From the NCBI RefSeq assembly GCF_901709675.1, contig NC_051105.1:9356104-9420103 (forward strand): a stretch of DNA of 64,000 nucleotides, given 5' to 3'. This stretch comes from Syngnathus acus (lineage: Eukaryota > Chordata > Actinopteri > Syngnathiformes > Syngnathidae). Positions 34,701 to 46,684 of the stretch are shown here, in pieces. Each line of letters begins with the position of its first letter. Within the stretch, counting starts at the first letter, position 1. The notes beneath the pieces are model-generated. The model saw only the letters and a list, made by a program, of their open reading frames with translations. It had not been told where the DNA came from and searched no databases. Both the position numbers and the translations under genes were made by a program.

Positions 34701-37700
34701 CAGTCAAATCCATTCATTTTCCTTCAACCTTATGTTTGCTCATTAACTCCGACGGGAATGTTGACTGGCTTTGTATTCACAGCGGGGGAGTCTGTCTGTT
34801 GTTTAGTGCCGGGCAGATGTAGAACAAAGGGTCTTTTCATGCCCTGCTGTGCAGTTAAATAACAGCGTAACATTTGAAGTCAAGGGTCACACATGGAAAG
34901 CAACAAAACAAAAAAGACTCCCGTTTTGCCAACCTCAGTGGAGATGTAGGCATGGAAACGTGTCTTTAAAACCCGAGGCTGCCAATTTTGGTTTCAATCT
35001 TGGTTTCGTTCTTCAGACTGGTTGCACTGCACACGAATTAGATATAAATGTGATGAAAACACAATAAATCACAGAATGTTACATTTTCATTTTATAGCAC
35101 AATGCATCGATAATTTGTCTATTCTTAGGCATAATGGGATTGTCGGGCATGATTACAAATGAGCAGGAAAATCAAAGATTATTTACAAAGAAATCCTCCA
35201 AATGCTCATTAAGGCTTTTCTTGAATCTCCAATCTTTCAGACGGTGAGGCTTATTTCTCATCAATCTAGCCATACCCTCTGGTAGTCTGATTTTTCACGA
35301 GAATGAGACACTTTTGTCAGTTCTCTGAAATATTCATGGGATGAAGCGGCAGTGAGATATTGAGAGTGTGAATCCGAGAGGAACTCACTAAATGAAAAAG
35401 TGGTCGTAATATTTAATGACATTTCTTGAGGTGTTGATTTATTTGTGTTTCAGGACTATTCTTTGGGAAGTCAGATTTGAAATTTAAATCACAAAATATA
35501 TGGATCAGTGGCACAATTTGATCACTTATCAGTACATACGAATTTTAAGTTGAGTTAGTCAGCACACGTGAAGATTTATTTTTCTATTTTTAGTATTGAT
35601 TAGTAGCTCAATGTGTGCCCAACAAAGGGTTAAAGCTTCACTAATGGCAAATCTTCCCTTTCTTTCTGCCCGTGCTGGCGAGATTAAATATGTGACACAG
35701 CGGGGTGCTCAAATCTTTAAGTGATGAAGCAAACACGAAAGTATCGACATGAATGGATTTTTGAAAGCAATGAATGTACAGCAGGAGACATTGTGGTGAT
35801 TGGAGGGCAGATTAATGATCTCTTGATCAAGAGCACAGATGATTTTGCCTTTTGTTCTCATTCAGTATCAAATACGTTTAAGATATACGACTAAAGAAGA
35901 AAAAAAATCTGAAATATGATAAATGTGGAATAACTGAGATAATTTCTAAATATACACATTTGTATATTATGGGGGAAAAATATTCCAGTGAGATTACTTG
36001 ACAGAAAATTTCAGTGGTGTGGGAAAAGGATGAGGAAATCATATATTTCCTTTCTGATTTACGCCCTCGGAGGCTGGATGGAAGATTGTTAAGATAAACG
36101 GCTAATCGGGGGGTCCAGATCTCTGCCTCTATCTTCTTTGTCATTTGAATCCTCAATGTAGCAGCGGGGAAGGTGAAAATGATTTGGGGACCATTACGAC
36201 GACCCCGTGTTGCTGCGCCAGTAAAACTGAAAGACCATTAGAACACTTGGCCAGGGTAATTGCTGCCATATTGTAGGTAAATTGAGATCTGATATCTATC
36301 TGCGTTAAAATTCCTGACATTCAAACTGTGAACATGTGGCTGATGAGCAAGGGCGAAATTATTATTTTAGATTATGTCTTTGGAAATTGGAAACCGCTGG
36401 AAGAGTAAAAAAAAACAACAAAAAAGCACTTTGTCGCTATCAGATAAAATACATTAAAAAACGGTTAAAAAAAAGATGGCTTGGCTGGCCGGTGTGTAAA
36501 TGGGTTCAGCCTCAATTCAAAAGCACCTATTGTCAAAGTCTCCGCCCCTTTTTCTAATCCATCCCCATTAATCATTTAAGTGAAGCAATTTGTGGAGCAC
36601 CTGTCCCGACCCCGAAGGCCATTAGGCTTCGAAGCACCGCGGGTCTAATGGCTTGTCCGTGGAACTTATTGGAAGACATATTGGAGTCAATGCACATAAG
36701 CACAAGCTTTACGATACTTGGAGTAACAGTAAAGATTTGAGGAATAAAGCTACAGATAGAGTCGTAACTATTCTTCAACTAACATTTTGTTATGCACATT
36801 CAGTCAAGGCATTAAAGGGACAGAAAGGATGACCTTGGACCAGGTAATAAACATCGCAATTTTTTTTTTTTACTTTAGCGCCATTAATATAATGTCCACA
36901 TTAATTGATTCGGAAAAGCAGTTCTGTTCATAAGCAGATCTTTAGGGTTTTGTTTTGACAAACATATCCAGATGATCTTTACAACTTTTTTATTTTAACA
37001 CACCAACAAGAACATTATGGTGCTACTACAAGGTCAGCTATAAATATATATATATATTTGTTTTTGTGCAGAGGCAACCACGGAGGGATTCTTACTTCCT
37101 GAGGATAGTTCTTTTATGTCTTTGAAATATTGAAAAGACGATCTAGAGAGATGATAAATAACTTACGAGAAGGTGAAAGTCTGCAGATCCAGAGCAATGG
37201 TTGTGCCTTCAATTTGACTTTCATTTGGCCTTTGGATGGTTGTGAATGATTATGAGATGAACTGTGAAATGCTGAGGAAGGTACATTTTTTTCTTAGTAA
37301 GTTAAGACAAAATAATTAGCATGCTTACTTACTATTTAAGAATTCAGATGAATTAAGTTAGAATACGATCAATTGATTGATAGTAATGACATTATTTGTC
37401 TTTGGTTTTGCTTTGAATGAGCAAGAATTTAATGTGCCCAAACGTCGGTGTAGAACTTGTACTGTACTTCTCATTGTGACCCCCGTTATCGCAATATTAC
37501 GACTTTATTCTCGAAAGATTTTTTTTCCAATTTTTCATTTTTGCTGTACACCTCCAGCGACCACAAATCATACTCAAAGGCAGGAAAGAGACATTAATGT
37601 TAATGCAGTTTTAAAAGTGGCCCCTTGATCGCGGCACTAAATCATATGCTGACTAAGATTAATGTCAGGTATTACAGACCGGGATGCAACATGTTCATAT

Positions 37701-38261
37701 GCCCGTCATTAAAATGCCTGCCCCGGGCAAAACCAATTTATGATGATGAGAGAAATATATCTACATACAGGCCATCATTGCGGATGTCGCATTGCTTTCA
37801 TCGTACGGTCTGTGGAATTTTGTATACGGGAGCGAGGCCGTTTGGGATGTCATTGAACATGTTACAACTCAAACATAGTCCTCAGAGTTAAATAATTGAG
37901 TGTATAGCAAGTGGTCTAAATCAAAATTCTGCATCATTGGCTACATGGCCGTGCATTTATTCGGATGCCTGATCGAAATAAAAATGCTTCACGTTCAAAC
38001 CTCATTCAGACTATTTAGATTGGCTCAAGCCCATTCCGATCAAGATTTTATTCCGAACGAGAAGATGGTTTATGTTTATTTTTCCATGCAAACGTAGACA
38101 CTGATTTGTGTTAGAACTTTGATTGAAACATGCTAGAGGAGCCCAAATGAGATTCCCAACAGGGAATTTCAACTTCATTGCAGCACGCAATGTCAGAAAA
38201 TAATACAAATGTCATGATTCAGTTTGTGTTTAGACTACATTTGGTTTTGTTTCAAATCATG

Positions 38262-38760
38262 TTTCAGGTGCCCTTTTTTGTCTTGCTCATTAGCTCATTG
38301 GTCTCTACCAGTGCTTGTCAACCAGGTTTGTGTTAACCAATCAGCTCCCTGCTACCTTGTGCCCTGCCCAGGTGTTGTTGCGTGTTGTTTGAGATGTCCG
38401 TTGGTGAGCAAGGAAAACAAAGATGTGGAGTAACAGTTGGTTCCTTATTGGCAAGATCTTGGGTTGTTTAATGGCGGAAGAAGAACAAATAAAAGGAGAT
38501 GGGCATCATTGAATCGATGGACAACCCATAAGCAAAAACAAGTTTGTCTAACTTAACAAAATATGTACATATTGCTGTTTCTCCCACTTCAGTGTTTATT
38601 GTTTTCACGTCAGTTTGCTTGTATTTAGTTTTCTAGTTTCCTTTCAGTCTGGTTTTGGTTGTTGTTGGGTTAGGATTAGATTTTGCTGGCAGTTTTTGTT
38701 GCTTCTACTTGTGTTTTGTTTCCTGGTGAAATGGTTTTGTTCAGTACACTTGGCTTCTAC
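38262..38760 (+). repeat. Dispersed repeat copy B
   Basis: Shares with copy A (22865-23010) the block GTTAACCAATCAGCTC, then CCAGGTG, then TTTAGTTTTCT, in the same order. The remainder is T/G-rich (many TTTTGTT and GTTGTT runs), as in tails of fish interspersed repeats. Family not identified and boundaries approximate. Confidence 0.4.
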
Positions 38761-41312
38761 TGCTTCTCTTGAATGAAGTCCCATACTGTGCAAAACATGC
38801 CAATAATTATGATAGATTGTCAATTAAAACACATGTAAAATAATTTATGAGAAAGTACGACAAAAAAATCATATGGCTTGTAATGCTGCCTCAAAAACTG
38901 AATAGAAAATAGCTTGATTAGAAAAATAGTAGGCTGTGGTTCGTTGCATATCATGTACCAATAAGTTGGACGGATATTACCTCGAACCAGTCCTCCTGCA
39001 AGAGACAATGGTTCTCCCGAGACTGTGTAGCTCTCTGTTTTTGTACACAGGGCCATTTATTTTGTTGCACTTGTCGTAAAGTGTGCTTCCTTTCTATTAC
39101 TGGATGAAGTAATATCAGACAGGGAAGAAGGATGGTGCAGATAAAGATTACATTTCTGAGGGCTTGTTGTGGGGGGAGGGAGGAAAGTAAGATACAGTAA
39201 GAGGTATTTGTATGCTCTTGGTAGGAGGGACACAATCGCCACATTCTGTAGAGCTTCCGCTGCTGCGCCATCAAGCAGTTAATAACACCATTTAGAGGAG
39301 ATTGGAGGAGCAAGATGATGAGAGGACACAATTCAAACGTGTTTTTCTTATCTGGTTTGGCTCTAATAAATCCTAGTCCCATTGGCCAGCCTTGTAATTG
39401 TTGCAATTTCACTTTTCAAATCGAAATAATTTCGACAGATTTTCCAAAACTGCTGTTCCTGGAACAGCAAACTTCAGGTCAATACATTTTGGTTCAATGA
39501 GGCATTGATTGTGATTTGACTGTTGTACAATTTGGAAAGAACCGTAAGAAAAGTAACAAGACAAAGTTGTTTTGCCTGCTTATCAATTTCTTGTCCAGTG
39601 GACCCAGAGATCATTGCCAGTAATTTGGTTGACCTTTGGAAATATATACAGGCTTGACTTTAGAAAGTGTTCAATTGCAATCGGACCTGGTTATAATATC
39701 AGGCAGGTGTCAACCCTCTGAGCCAACAAATTTGTTTCTTGGCCCAGTGGAACCATTTCAGGATGCGGGCAGATAAATGGTCAATCTGAGAAGCTGATAG
39801 AATAAAGCATCATCCCCTGCTACAGACACCACTGGGAAATCATAGCGTTGTCACCGACAATGACATGAATCACAGCTTTAGGCAGACACGGTGCGGTACA
39901 GTTTTCATGTGGCATGAGGACAGGGGAGAGCTTGTGCTGGTGAAAAAAAAAAATATATATATTTAAATCATAAATCAAAGCACAAACACTGGTCAAGAAA
40001 CTGGATCAGTGAAATCCCACACAATGCCCATTTGTGCACTTTATAATGATGCCAGCAAGACAGTCCGTTAATCAGCCCATTTTGGATTTGGGATCAAGAG
40101 GTCGGGTAAAGAAAGTCAAACAGAATATGTGTGAAGCTTTAGCTTTTGAGGCTGATGGACTTAAAGTGCTCATCTGTTCCACATGGTGTGACCGAGGCGG
40201 CTTGGAGCAATTGTTGTCTTCTCAGCTGTGAAAGGCTCGACAACCATCTAGGACAAGAGCAGAGCGACAATAATGTCACGCTTGCATGAGTCTGTATAAG
40301 CCACATTGTATTTAAGTTGAAAACATCAATGCTGTATTATGTATAAATCCTTTCAATACAAGACTTCCCCTGAGGTCAATGTTCACTCGGTGACTACGTA
40401 CGCGTCGAAGGTGAAAGGAAACACAATCTATAGCTTCCTTGCATACTAAGTTCAGGAAATGTTTGAGGTAGAAGTGCCTATATGTGTCTAAACACTTCTC
40501 AGCTAGTTTGTTGCCTGCCTGGCAAATTCTTTACAGTCTATCGACCTCACCAAATTAACCCCGTCCTGTCAGGGATCAGCTTTTTCTGTTTAAAAGCTTA
40601 CTACATCCATAAAAACAAAGTGGAAATCTTTTCCAGAGATGTTGTCCTTTTATTCCTTTAATAGTCTTCTTTATCCCGCGAAGTAATGAGGATAATCAAA
40701 ATGAAAGCAGTTTTACAACAAGTCAACACATTAATTTTAACAGCAAAAGCCATTAAATTAACAAGAGCGCTCAGAAAGTGCAAATGTCTAAGGTGAAAAT
40801 GTGTCACATTATAAAGGCAGGAAGGGAACAAGAATTATAATCGTTAATGGAAGCTAATATAACACGACAAAAGCAAATATTTCCGACCTGAAAGTTTACA
40901 GAAACTTTACAAAACATAATTAGACAACGTTTTTGTCAAGTGAATCTTCTCCAGTCTGACGGCCTTGCCGTGAGCTTCAGTCCGGTGGGAATCCACTACT
41001 TGCACCACATTTCATGTGCCATCATCCCGCTTGTCACTCACTATCTTCTCACTCTGTGTATATTTTCGACATGATCTTGTGATGTGTGGGCCAAGAATAG
41101 CAGCATGAATGAATAAATGATGGCATGTGCCCCGATTCATGTCATTCTTGAGTTATTTAGTTATCAAGTCGTTCTGGATGTACTTTTGCAACATCCTCTT
41201 ACAAACAGTAGAACAGTCGAATAAGCAATGAAGACATTTTCGGCCTGTGTACGTTTACTATCGTAGTAACCAGGCAAGACTAAAACAGCGAGGAGGAAAT
41301 GACAAATAATGC

Positions 41313-41470
41313 ACTGTAATTCCTGGACTATAGGGCGGATCTGAGTATGACGCACCAGCTAAAATTCGAAGAAACTCCCGTTTTGTTCATATATAAACCG
41401 CACCGGATTATAAAATGCAGGGTTCAAAACTTGTGCAAAATGTAGCGGCTTATAGTCCGGAAAATACGGT
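41313..41470. mobile_element. Short MITE with imperfect inverted ends (ACCGTATTTTCCGGACTATA type)
   Basis: About 158 bp whose left end (ACTGTAATTCCTGGACTATA) matches the complement of its right end (TATAGTCCGGAAAATACGGT). The inside contains CGCACCGGATTATAAAATG. There is no ORF. The ends resemble those of the degenerate element at 55901 in ikzf2, so both probably belong to one MITE family. The target duplication is unclear. Confidence 0.65.
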
Positions 41471-41649
41471 AACTCTCCCAAATAATCTGCTGTGTGTCTT
41501 TAGTTGGGCTTTAACTACGACGGACGTTTTGATGTTTCTGGACTTGTGATCTGGCCAGCTGCTTCTCAGCTGCACCCACTTCATGTCCCGCAATGCGCAT
41601 TCAAACAAACCAAATTGCGGTTTCATCCGACAAGCATGTGATCCGTCCT

Positions 41650-42010
41650 GACTTGTTGTCACGACTCCACCTGCTCCACCCACATACTCGACTCCTACCC
41701 CCCACCTGGTCAATCAGATGTAAGCCTTATTTATTTGGTTATCCATCTGTAACAAGTTTGTGTGATGAATCAGTCACCTATTTGCCAAATTTTGTTTGTC
41801 TGTTCCTTTCATTGCCTTTGTTTTCTTTTGTTTTGCCTCCCTGGATTTTTCCCCTTCTGTGTTTGTTCTTTGCTTGATAAATTCTGTGCTTTCATATGTG
41901 GGTTGGATATTTGTTGGGATTTGGAACAGCGTTTCTTCCCTTTTCCCTGCCAGTTTTTGTAAAATGTGCTTATTTTTGCCCTCGTTATTGTTATTTTGTA
42001 CATCATTCCC
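41650..42010. repeat. Possible third repeat-like tract
   Basis: Pyrimidine-rich sequence with CCACCTGCTCCACCC and CACCTGGTCAATCAG followed by a T/G-rich tail. The layout is like copies A and B, but the shared blocks are weak. It may be an unrelated low-complexity tract. Confidence 0.2.
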
Positions 42011-43819
42011 TTCCTTAACCGAACCAGTCATGCAGCTATTTATTTTCCATATATCCTATTCAGAAGCTTGTGGAGCTGGAATTTACAATTTGAATTCATT
42101 ATTTAAATGCTCTATGACCTTACATTCTAATGAGAAATTGCAAAGAATGTGTTGCAGTTTGTGAAGGTCGCCATGGCATCGCCATTGTGAGGCCAGCACT
42201 TATATTTGTCCAAAGGCGCTTTCACATAAATTATTGTGTAAAATACTGCACAGTATAGTTGCAGACTGGTTGAAAGTTATTTGTAGTCGACACCTAATCG
42301 GGAACATTTTAGCTTATACTGTATCAGATGTACACATTTCACTGCAATACAAATATAGCCAAAAGTTATTATACTGTGTAAAATAACTAGTGCATTAAAT
42401 GTACATCATGGCCTTAGCAATACATTCATGCATACAATTATTTTCTCAATTTTGACTTTTGTTTTCATAGCGTTTCACATTTAATTTAACAGCTTATTAA
42501 TTTTCATGTTTGTCTGGCACTTTGCCATTATCTTTCTTTCTCTGAGTAGCGTTCTATAAATAACCACCCTTTTCCTCGCATTAGTTTTAAACACAGTCAA
42601 ACAACAACCGGCCCTTTTCATAAGTCAGTGATGTGGTGAATGAACCCTGTGGGGCAGTGGGAAAGAAATGTGTGCTTGTTTTGTTTGCGTCAGTCTTTTC
42701 TCTTAATGCTTTCCCGTAGGCGTATATGTCCTATGGAAACATTTTTCCTCATGAATTAGTGCATTTTCTTTAAGCTTCTGTTTTATTATTAGTGCAGTGT
42801 TTTCTGGAATAAAATATTCGCACTATTACAACTATTAGTCAAGCGTCTGGTTAGCATGCATTGTGCAAAGTGGTGGAGTTGTTGGATTTGGTATTTTTCC
42901 GTACTCATATTTGGATTTCTACCAAGTTCTCCTTCCAAACTTCAGCAATCCTTTGTGAGAACCACCTGCTGGCCGTGGGGCTAAGAGAATATTTTTATGC
43001 AGCATTTCAATATCTTGTGTCATATCCCTTTCCCTTAAGGGATACTGGAAGCTTTTTTGTTTTATGCTGTATGCAAAGTAATAAAACCAGGTTGGGGTTG
43101 TTGACACATCATAACAGCCAAAAAAGTGCCTTCTCACTGCAACAGCGTGGCTGATCTTTGACTGAGATCTCATCAGGAGTCAATAATGCTTGGCTGAAAT
43201 TTTATTTGAGTTGTTGTATACTAAATAGTTTAACAAATTCAGATGACACTCAGCTAGAAAGATCTAAAAAAATCTAATTATGACTGAAAACGTTAATCTT
43301 CCAAGGGCTACGATTTAACGGAGCATTGAATTGAAATCATCTATCCAAACCTACATTTGAAAAAAGTGGCTTGATTGAACTTATGCTAAAGCCAAATGAC
43401 ATGCAGATGCCTATTATTTGGACAGAAGGGTTGAGCCATTGGGATGATTTCAATGAAGGTCCAGAATGGCATCCATCTGGACTGTCTTAGGAAGTCGCTT
43501 TCCGCATGCAATGAGCAAATGTTCTTCAATTCCCTGTAGAGTATTTGGCACTAAAAAAAAAAATAGAGGGGAAAAAGGGGAAAATCTGTCTGAAATGAAA
43601 CATTTGTTGGAAAACACCTGAGGGAAATTTGATCTATTTTCTCCCAAAAATTTGTTTCTCCCTTGATGAAGAAACAGTTTGAAAGAGTGAAAATGGCTCT
43701 CCTTCCATGGGTTTTATACCTTGGTCAAAATTAACACAATTTTATTATAAGCTGTTATGAATGTTTTGCTGTTTACTGCCATTACTATGATCGTCTACTG
43801 TGAGCTCTTGCCACAGGGA

Positions 43820-44080
43820 CAGCACGTCTATAAACTGATCCTACAGTACACCAGAAGAGCCGAATTGTGGCAGGACTGCTCAAGGCAGTTTCACTATGAC
43901 AACACGGTGTCTTAAAAATCAAACTCCCTGCTGAAATAATCAAGATTTTTTAAGATGACAATGATAACGGGGCTGCGGAGAATCCTGGAAGACTCCTTCA
44001 AGGAGTGCGTTGTGACATGGCAGCGAAAAGTCGTTACTCTCCAGGGGGACACTTTGAAAGGGAAAACATACCGTTTGTAG
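43820..44080 (+). pseudogene. Relic of a Tc1/mariner-type transposase (internally deleted)
   Basis: One reading frame, broken by TAA stops (43913, 43937), gives two pieces. The first is YTRRAELWQDCSRQFHYDN, which resembles the mariner transposase segment around the second catalytic Asp (ELW...HHDNAP). The second is LRRILEDSFKECVVTWQRKV followed by LQGDTLKG, like the C-terminal F..C...W..R...C....GDYFEGD block of vertebrate mariner-type elements. The catalytic core between them is missing, so it is a dead, deleted copy. The match is from memory; no inverted ends were located. It lies about 0.6 kb upstream of the intact coiled-coil ORF. Confidence 0.45.
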
Positions 44081-44650
44081 CTTGGATTTAAAATATACTG
44101 TCAGTGACAAAAACTTTTGTTGAAGAGAGTGAAGTTGATATTATATGTAGAGACTCTTCAATATATTATAATTGGATCATATTCTGGGAGTCACTAGATT
44201 TGCCAAAGTATATTTTTGTACTCTACCACAATAATCACCATCTGTACTTGTCAGTCTTTAAAGAGGCCGATAAAACCGCTGCTGATATTCTGTGTTGCCA
44301 ACAAGACACAATTTGCTTGTATGTGTCTGCAATGCAAAATGATCATAACTGACATTCAATTTACAAAAGCCAGTGTGGGAACACGCTCCAGTTGATCTTT
44401 CAGATGTGTTCCAAGTGGTACAGACGTGTATTGATTGGTCTCTGATCATTTGGATCAAAGTTGTGACTTGCTATTGTCGAAAGAAAATGAGGTGAGATAA
44501 TATGAGATCATCAGCTGCACTGACACAGAAGAAAGTGACATCACAGAGTAGCTGTGACACCCCAACACCAGGTACAATGACTGATTCGTAGAAATTGACA
44601 CTCACAAGCATATTTTGATTTTAAAGAGGTAAAAGCAAGTTGTGGTAAAA

Positions 44651-45373
44651 ATGCATAGATCCACTCAAACTGCTTCAGAGTCAAAAGCAGAGGACTGCAG
44701 ACGGACCGAAAAAGCACAGGAACACGTATCATTGGAAAATCGAAAGGAAGCAGAAAAAGTGAAGGAAACTGAGAAAGGCAACAAACCTGTTTCATTTGTT
44801 CGATCAAATCCCAGTTCGTTCTTCTGCAATGTGCTGGCCAGGCAGCCCACTGCCAACCAGAAACCAACAGAATGCAACAGAAATCAGCTTGTGGTTGAGG
44901 ATGAAAGAAATCGAGCTTTCGAAGAAAACAGAAATAAAGTATCCGATTTTTGGAATGATGCATCTGGCACCGCTGCTCGGAAACGACTTCGTCCCCAAAC
45001 GTTTAATGATTACTATCTCACGCAGATGAGAAAACAACGGCAAGAAGCACAGAGACAAGAGAAGAAGCAAGAGCACGACAAACTTAAGCACTATCTTCAG
45101 TTCTACATGGACGAGCTTAAACGGGAAGAAGAGATGCGTGAAAAGTCAAAGAGACGGTTGTTGAAACAAATGCGGGATGATATTTTGGACAAAGACATGC
45201 GAAGTGAAATGCTAGCAAAGACTGTAAAAATAAAGGATGCAAAAACAAATATACAACTTCAATCGGATGAAGAAGCTCTGCAAAGACCAAACCAGACATT
45301 CGGAAAACACAAACACCAGTTACGAGTCGATGTTGTAGCAGATGAAACTTTTACGGTTTTTATTCGGTGGTAA
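44651..45373 (+). CDS. Single-exon Lys/Glu-rich coiled-coil protein, function unknown
   Basis: An uninterrupted 240-residue ORF ending in TAA. The ATG at 44651 is the first in frame; three codons upstream are also open but begin with GTG. The protein is very rich in Lys, Glu, Arg and Gln. From about residue 85 to 200 it is strongly predicted by eye to be alpha-helical coiled coil (RKQRQEAQRQEKKQEHDKLK, FYMDELKREEEMREKSKRRL). It has no signal peptide or membrane segment. The C-terminus HKHQLRVDVVADETFTVFI recurs in the broken copy at 46171-46684. The style resembles trichohyalin/plectin-homology ciliary proteins (MNS1, CFAP and trichoplein types), but I cannot name the family. AATAAA at 45372-45377 and near 45579 could end the transcript. 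Lack of introns suggests retroposition or a small ancestral one-exon gene. Confidence 0.65.
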   Translation: MHRSTQTASESKAEDCRRTEKAQEHVSLENRKEAEKVKETEKGNKPVSFVRSNPSSFFCNVLARQPTANQKPTECNRNQLVVEDERNRAFEENRNKVSDFWNDASGTAARKRLRPQTFNDYYLTQMRKQRQEAQRQEKKQEHDKLKHYLQFYMDELKREEEMREKSKRRLLKQMRDDILDKDMRSEMLAKTVKIKDAKTNIQLQSDEEALQRPNQTFGKHKHQLRVDVVADETFTVFIRW

Positions 45374-46170
45374 TAAAACAGATCCCCGGATAGCTCCCTG
45401 GAGCCCTAAAAACTCAAATAGGTTTCCATCGGGTTCACCGAGTCCATCTTAGAGTATTTTTAAACTTATCTGTTGTGACTGTTCAAATACACCTGAGTAC
45501 ACTGTACATATTTGACGAGGGCAGACAATGTATTTGATTCTTTCTTAAAAGTTGTTGCTCTTTGACAAGTTGTACAAAATAAAATCCTCACACTTACAAC
45601 AATGGTAAATGTTCTGTTATAAAAGTCTGAAATTATTTTAGTAAACCTGTTCGCTAGCTGCTAACTTTGCAGTTGTGATGAAAAAAGATGTCAAGGTATT
45701 TCTTTTCTTTTGTTAAACTGTCAAATTAATATTTATTGATTTGGTAGTGTTTATTTCCACAGTAACAAAGTCATTCCTTGGTGGAGTCCGTTCAAGTTCA
45801 GTGCTAATAGCAATTAACAATCTCCTTTGTTACCTCAGATGCTTTCACACACAATGATGTCACCCACCGCTCAAGAAGCCGAGAGAGGTCATGCTACTTG
45901 TTTTAACCCCATGATATCATTCAACTACCCTGAATTAAAGGCACGATGTAATCGGTTTCATGACCATGATGTCATCGACTGCCCCTAAAACAAAAGCTGC
46001 CGCTGTCATACTGGCTTTGATACAAAACAATCGACTGAGAAAGCTGGAAAGACAAAAGTGGCTGGAAAATTTTCGGAAGATTTTTACTTTTGTCAGATTT
46101 GTGGTTGACACCCTGATCCAATATTCTGTACTTGGCGAGGAGACATTAACTGGTAGATTTCAAAAAAGAT
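45374..46170. other. Spacer between the two coiled-coil copies
   Basis: About 0.8 kb. It holds the probable 3' end of the intact gene (AATAAA near 45579). From about 45960 there is a short ORF (to 46217) that may be the diverged N-terminal part of the second copy, although I could not align it with confidence. Confidence 0.35.
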
Positions 46171-46684
46171 TTGCAGGCACTGGAGAGCAGAAGAGATCAA
46201 GTGTTCGAAGAGGATAAAAAACAATAACTTGATGGATTTTGGAAGGACAGAGACGAGAGGTGTCGTTGCAATGTGAATGAAAAGTCTTTTTATGACTACA
46301 ACTTCAACAAAATAAAGGAGAAATAGCACATGCCAAGCACTAGAGCGGCAGCGAGCCAAAGAAGAGCGGGAAAGTGCCGCCCGATGTAATTTGGATGAGC
46401 AGGAGGTTAAAACAGATAAGGAGACAAAAGGCAAATTCAAGAAAAAGCTGATGCAAGATATTATGGATAAAAATAACAGCAGAGAACTGATTGTACAGAG
46501 TGCATTGGTAGAGGAACAAAAAGCCAAATATGAGAATGAGCGGAAGAAGAAACTGGAGCACGCCAGGAGGCTACACAAACACCAGATGCTCGTGGACGTC
46601 GCATCGGATAAATATTCCGTTATGATCATGAGGCAAGCTTGCTCATCGACTTGGAGGAACAAGGTTCAATTATTTAATGAATGA
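46171..46684 (+). pseudogene. Broken paralogue of the 44651-45373 coiled-coil gene
   Basis: Translated piecewise it aligns with the intact copy. LESRRDQVFEEDKKQ, a stop, LDGFWKDRDE and KSFYDYNFNKIKEK correspond to EDERNRAFEENRNKVSDFWN and QTFNDYYLTQMRKQ. After a second stop and a frame shift, ALERQRAKEERESA to HKHQMLVDVASDKYSVMI corresponds to the intact C-terminus HKHQLRVDVVADETFTVFI. Stops in the first frame are at 46225-46227 and 46324-46326; the shift falls between about 46327 and 46340. The last frame is open to 46684. Two stops plus a shift make a functional protein unlikely unless unseen introns exist. The two copies are in tandem, same strand. Confidence 0.7.

Larger units (their letters stand above)
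29214..43800. other. Long non-coding interval between vwc2l and the coiled-coil gene
   Basis: About 14.6 kb, AT-rich, with only short scattered ORFs that look random. In mammals SPAG16 occupies this place as I recall; no WD40-like exon was seen on either strand. Supportable features are a 28-bp tandem duplication (31695-31750), an interspersed repeat (38262-38760), a MITE (41313-41470) and a weaker repeat-like tract (41650-42010), listed separately. Part of 29.2-30.1 kb is probably vwc2l 5' UTR or promoter. Conserved non-coding elements could be present but cannot be recognised without an alignment. Confidence 0.5.

Noticed and set aside
38951-39412. 153-codon minus-strand ORF
   Set aside because: No motif, no neighbouring exons; chance length in a repeat-containing desert.
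46093-46662. 189-codon minus-strand ORF
   Set aside because: Antisense of the Lys/Glu-rich broken copy; its Leu/Phe/Ser-rich composition is what the complement of that sequence gives.
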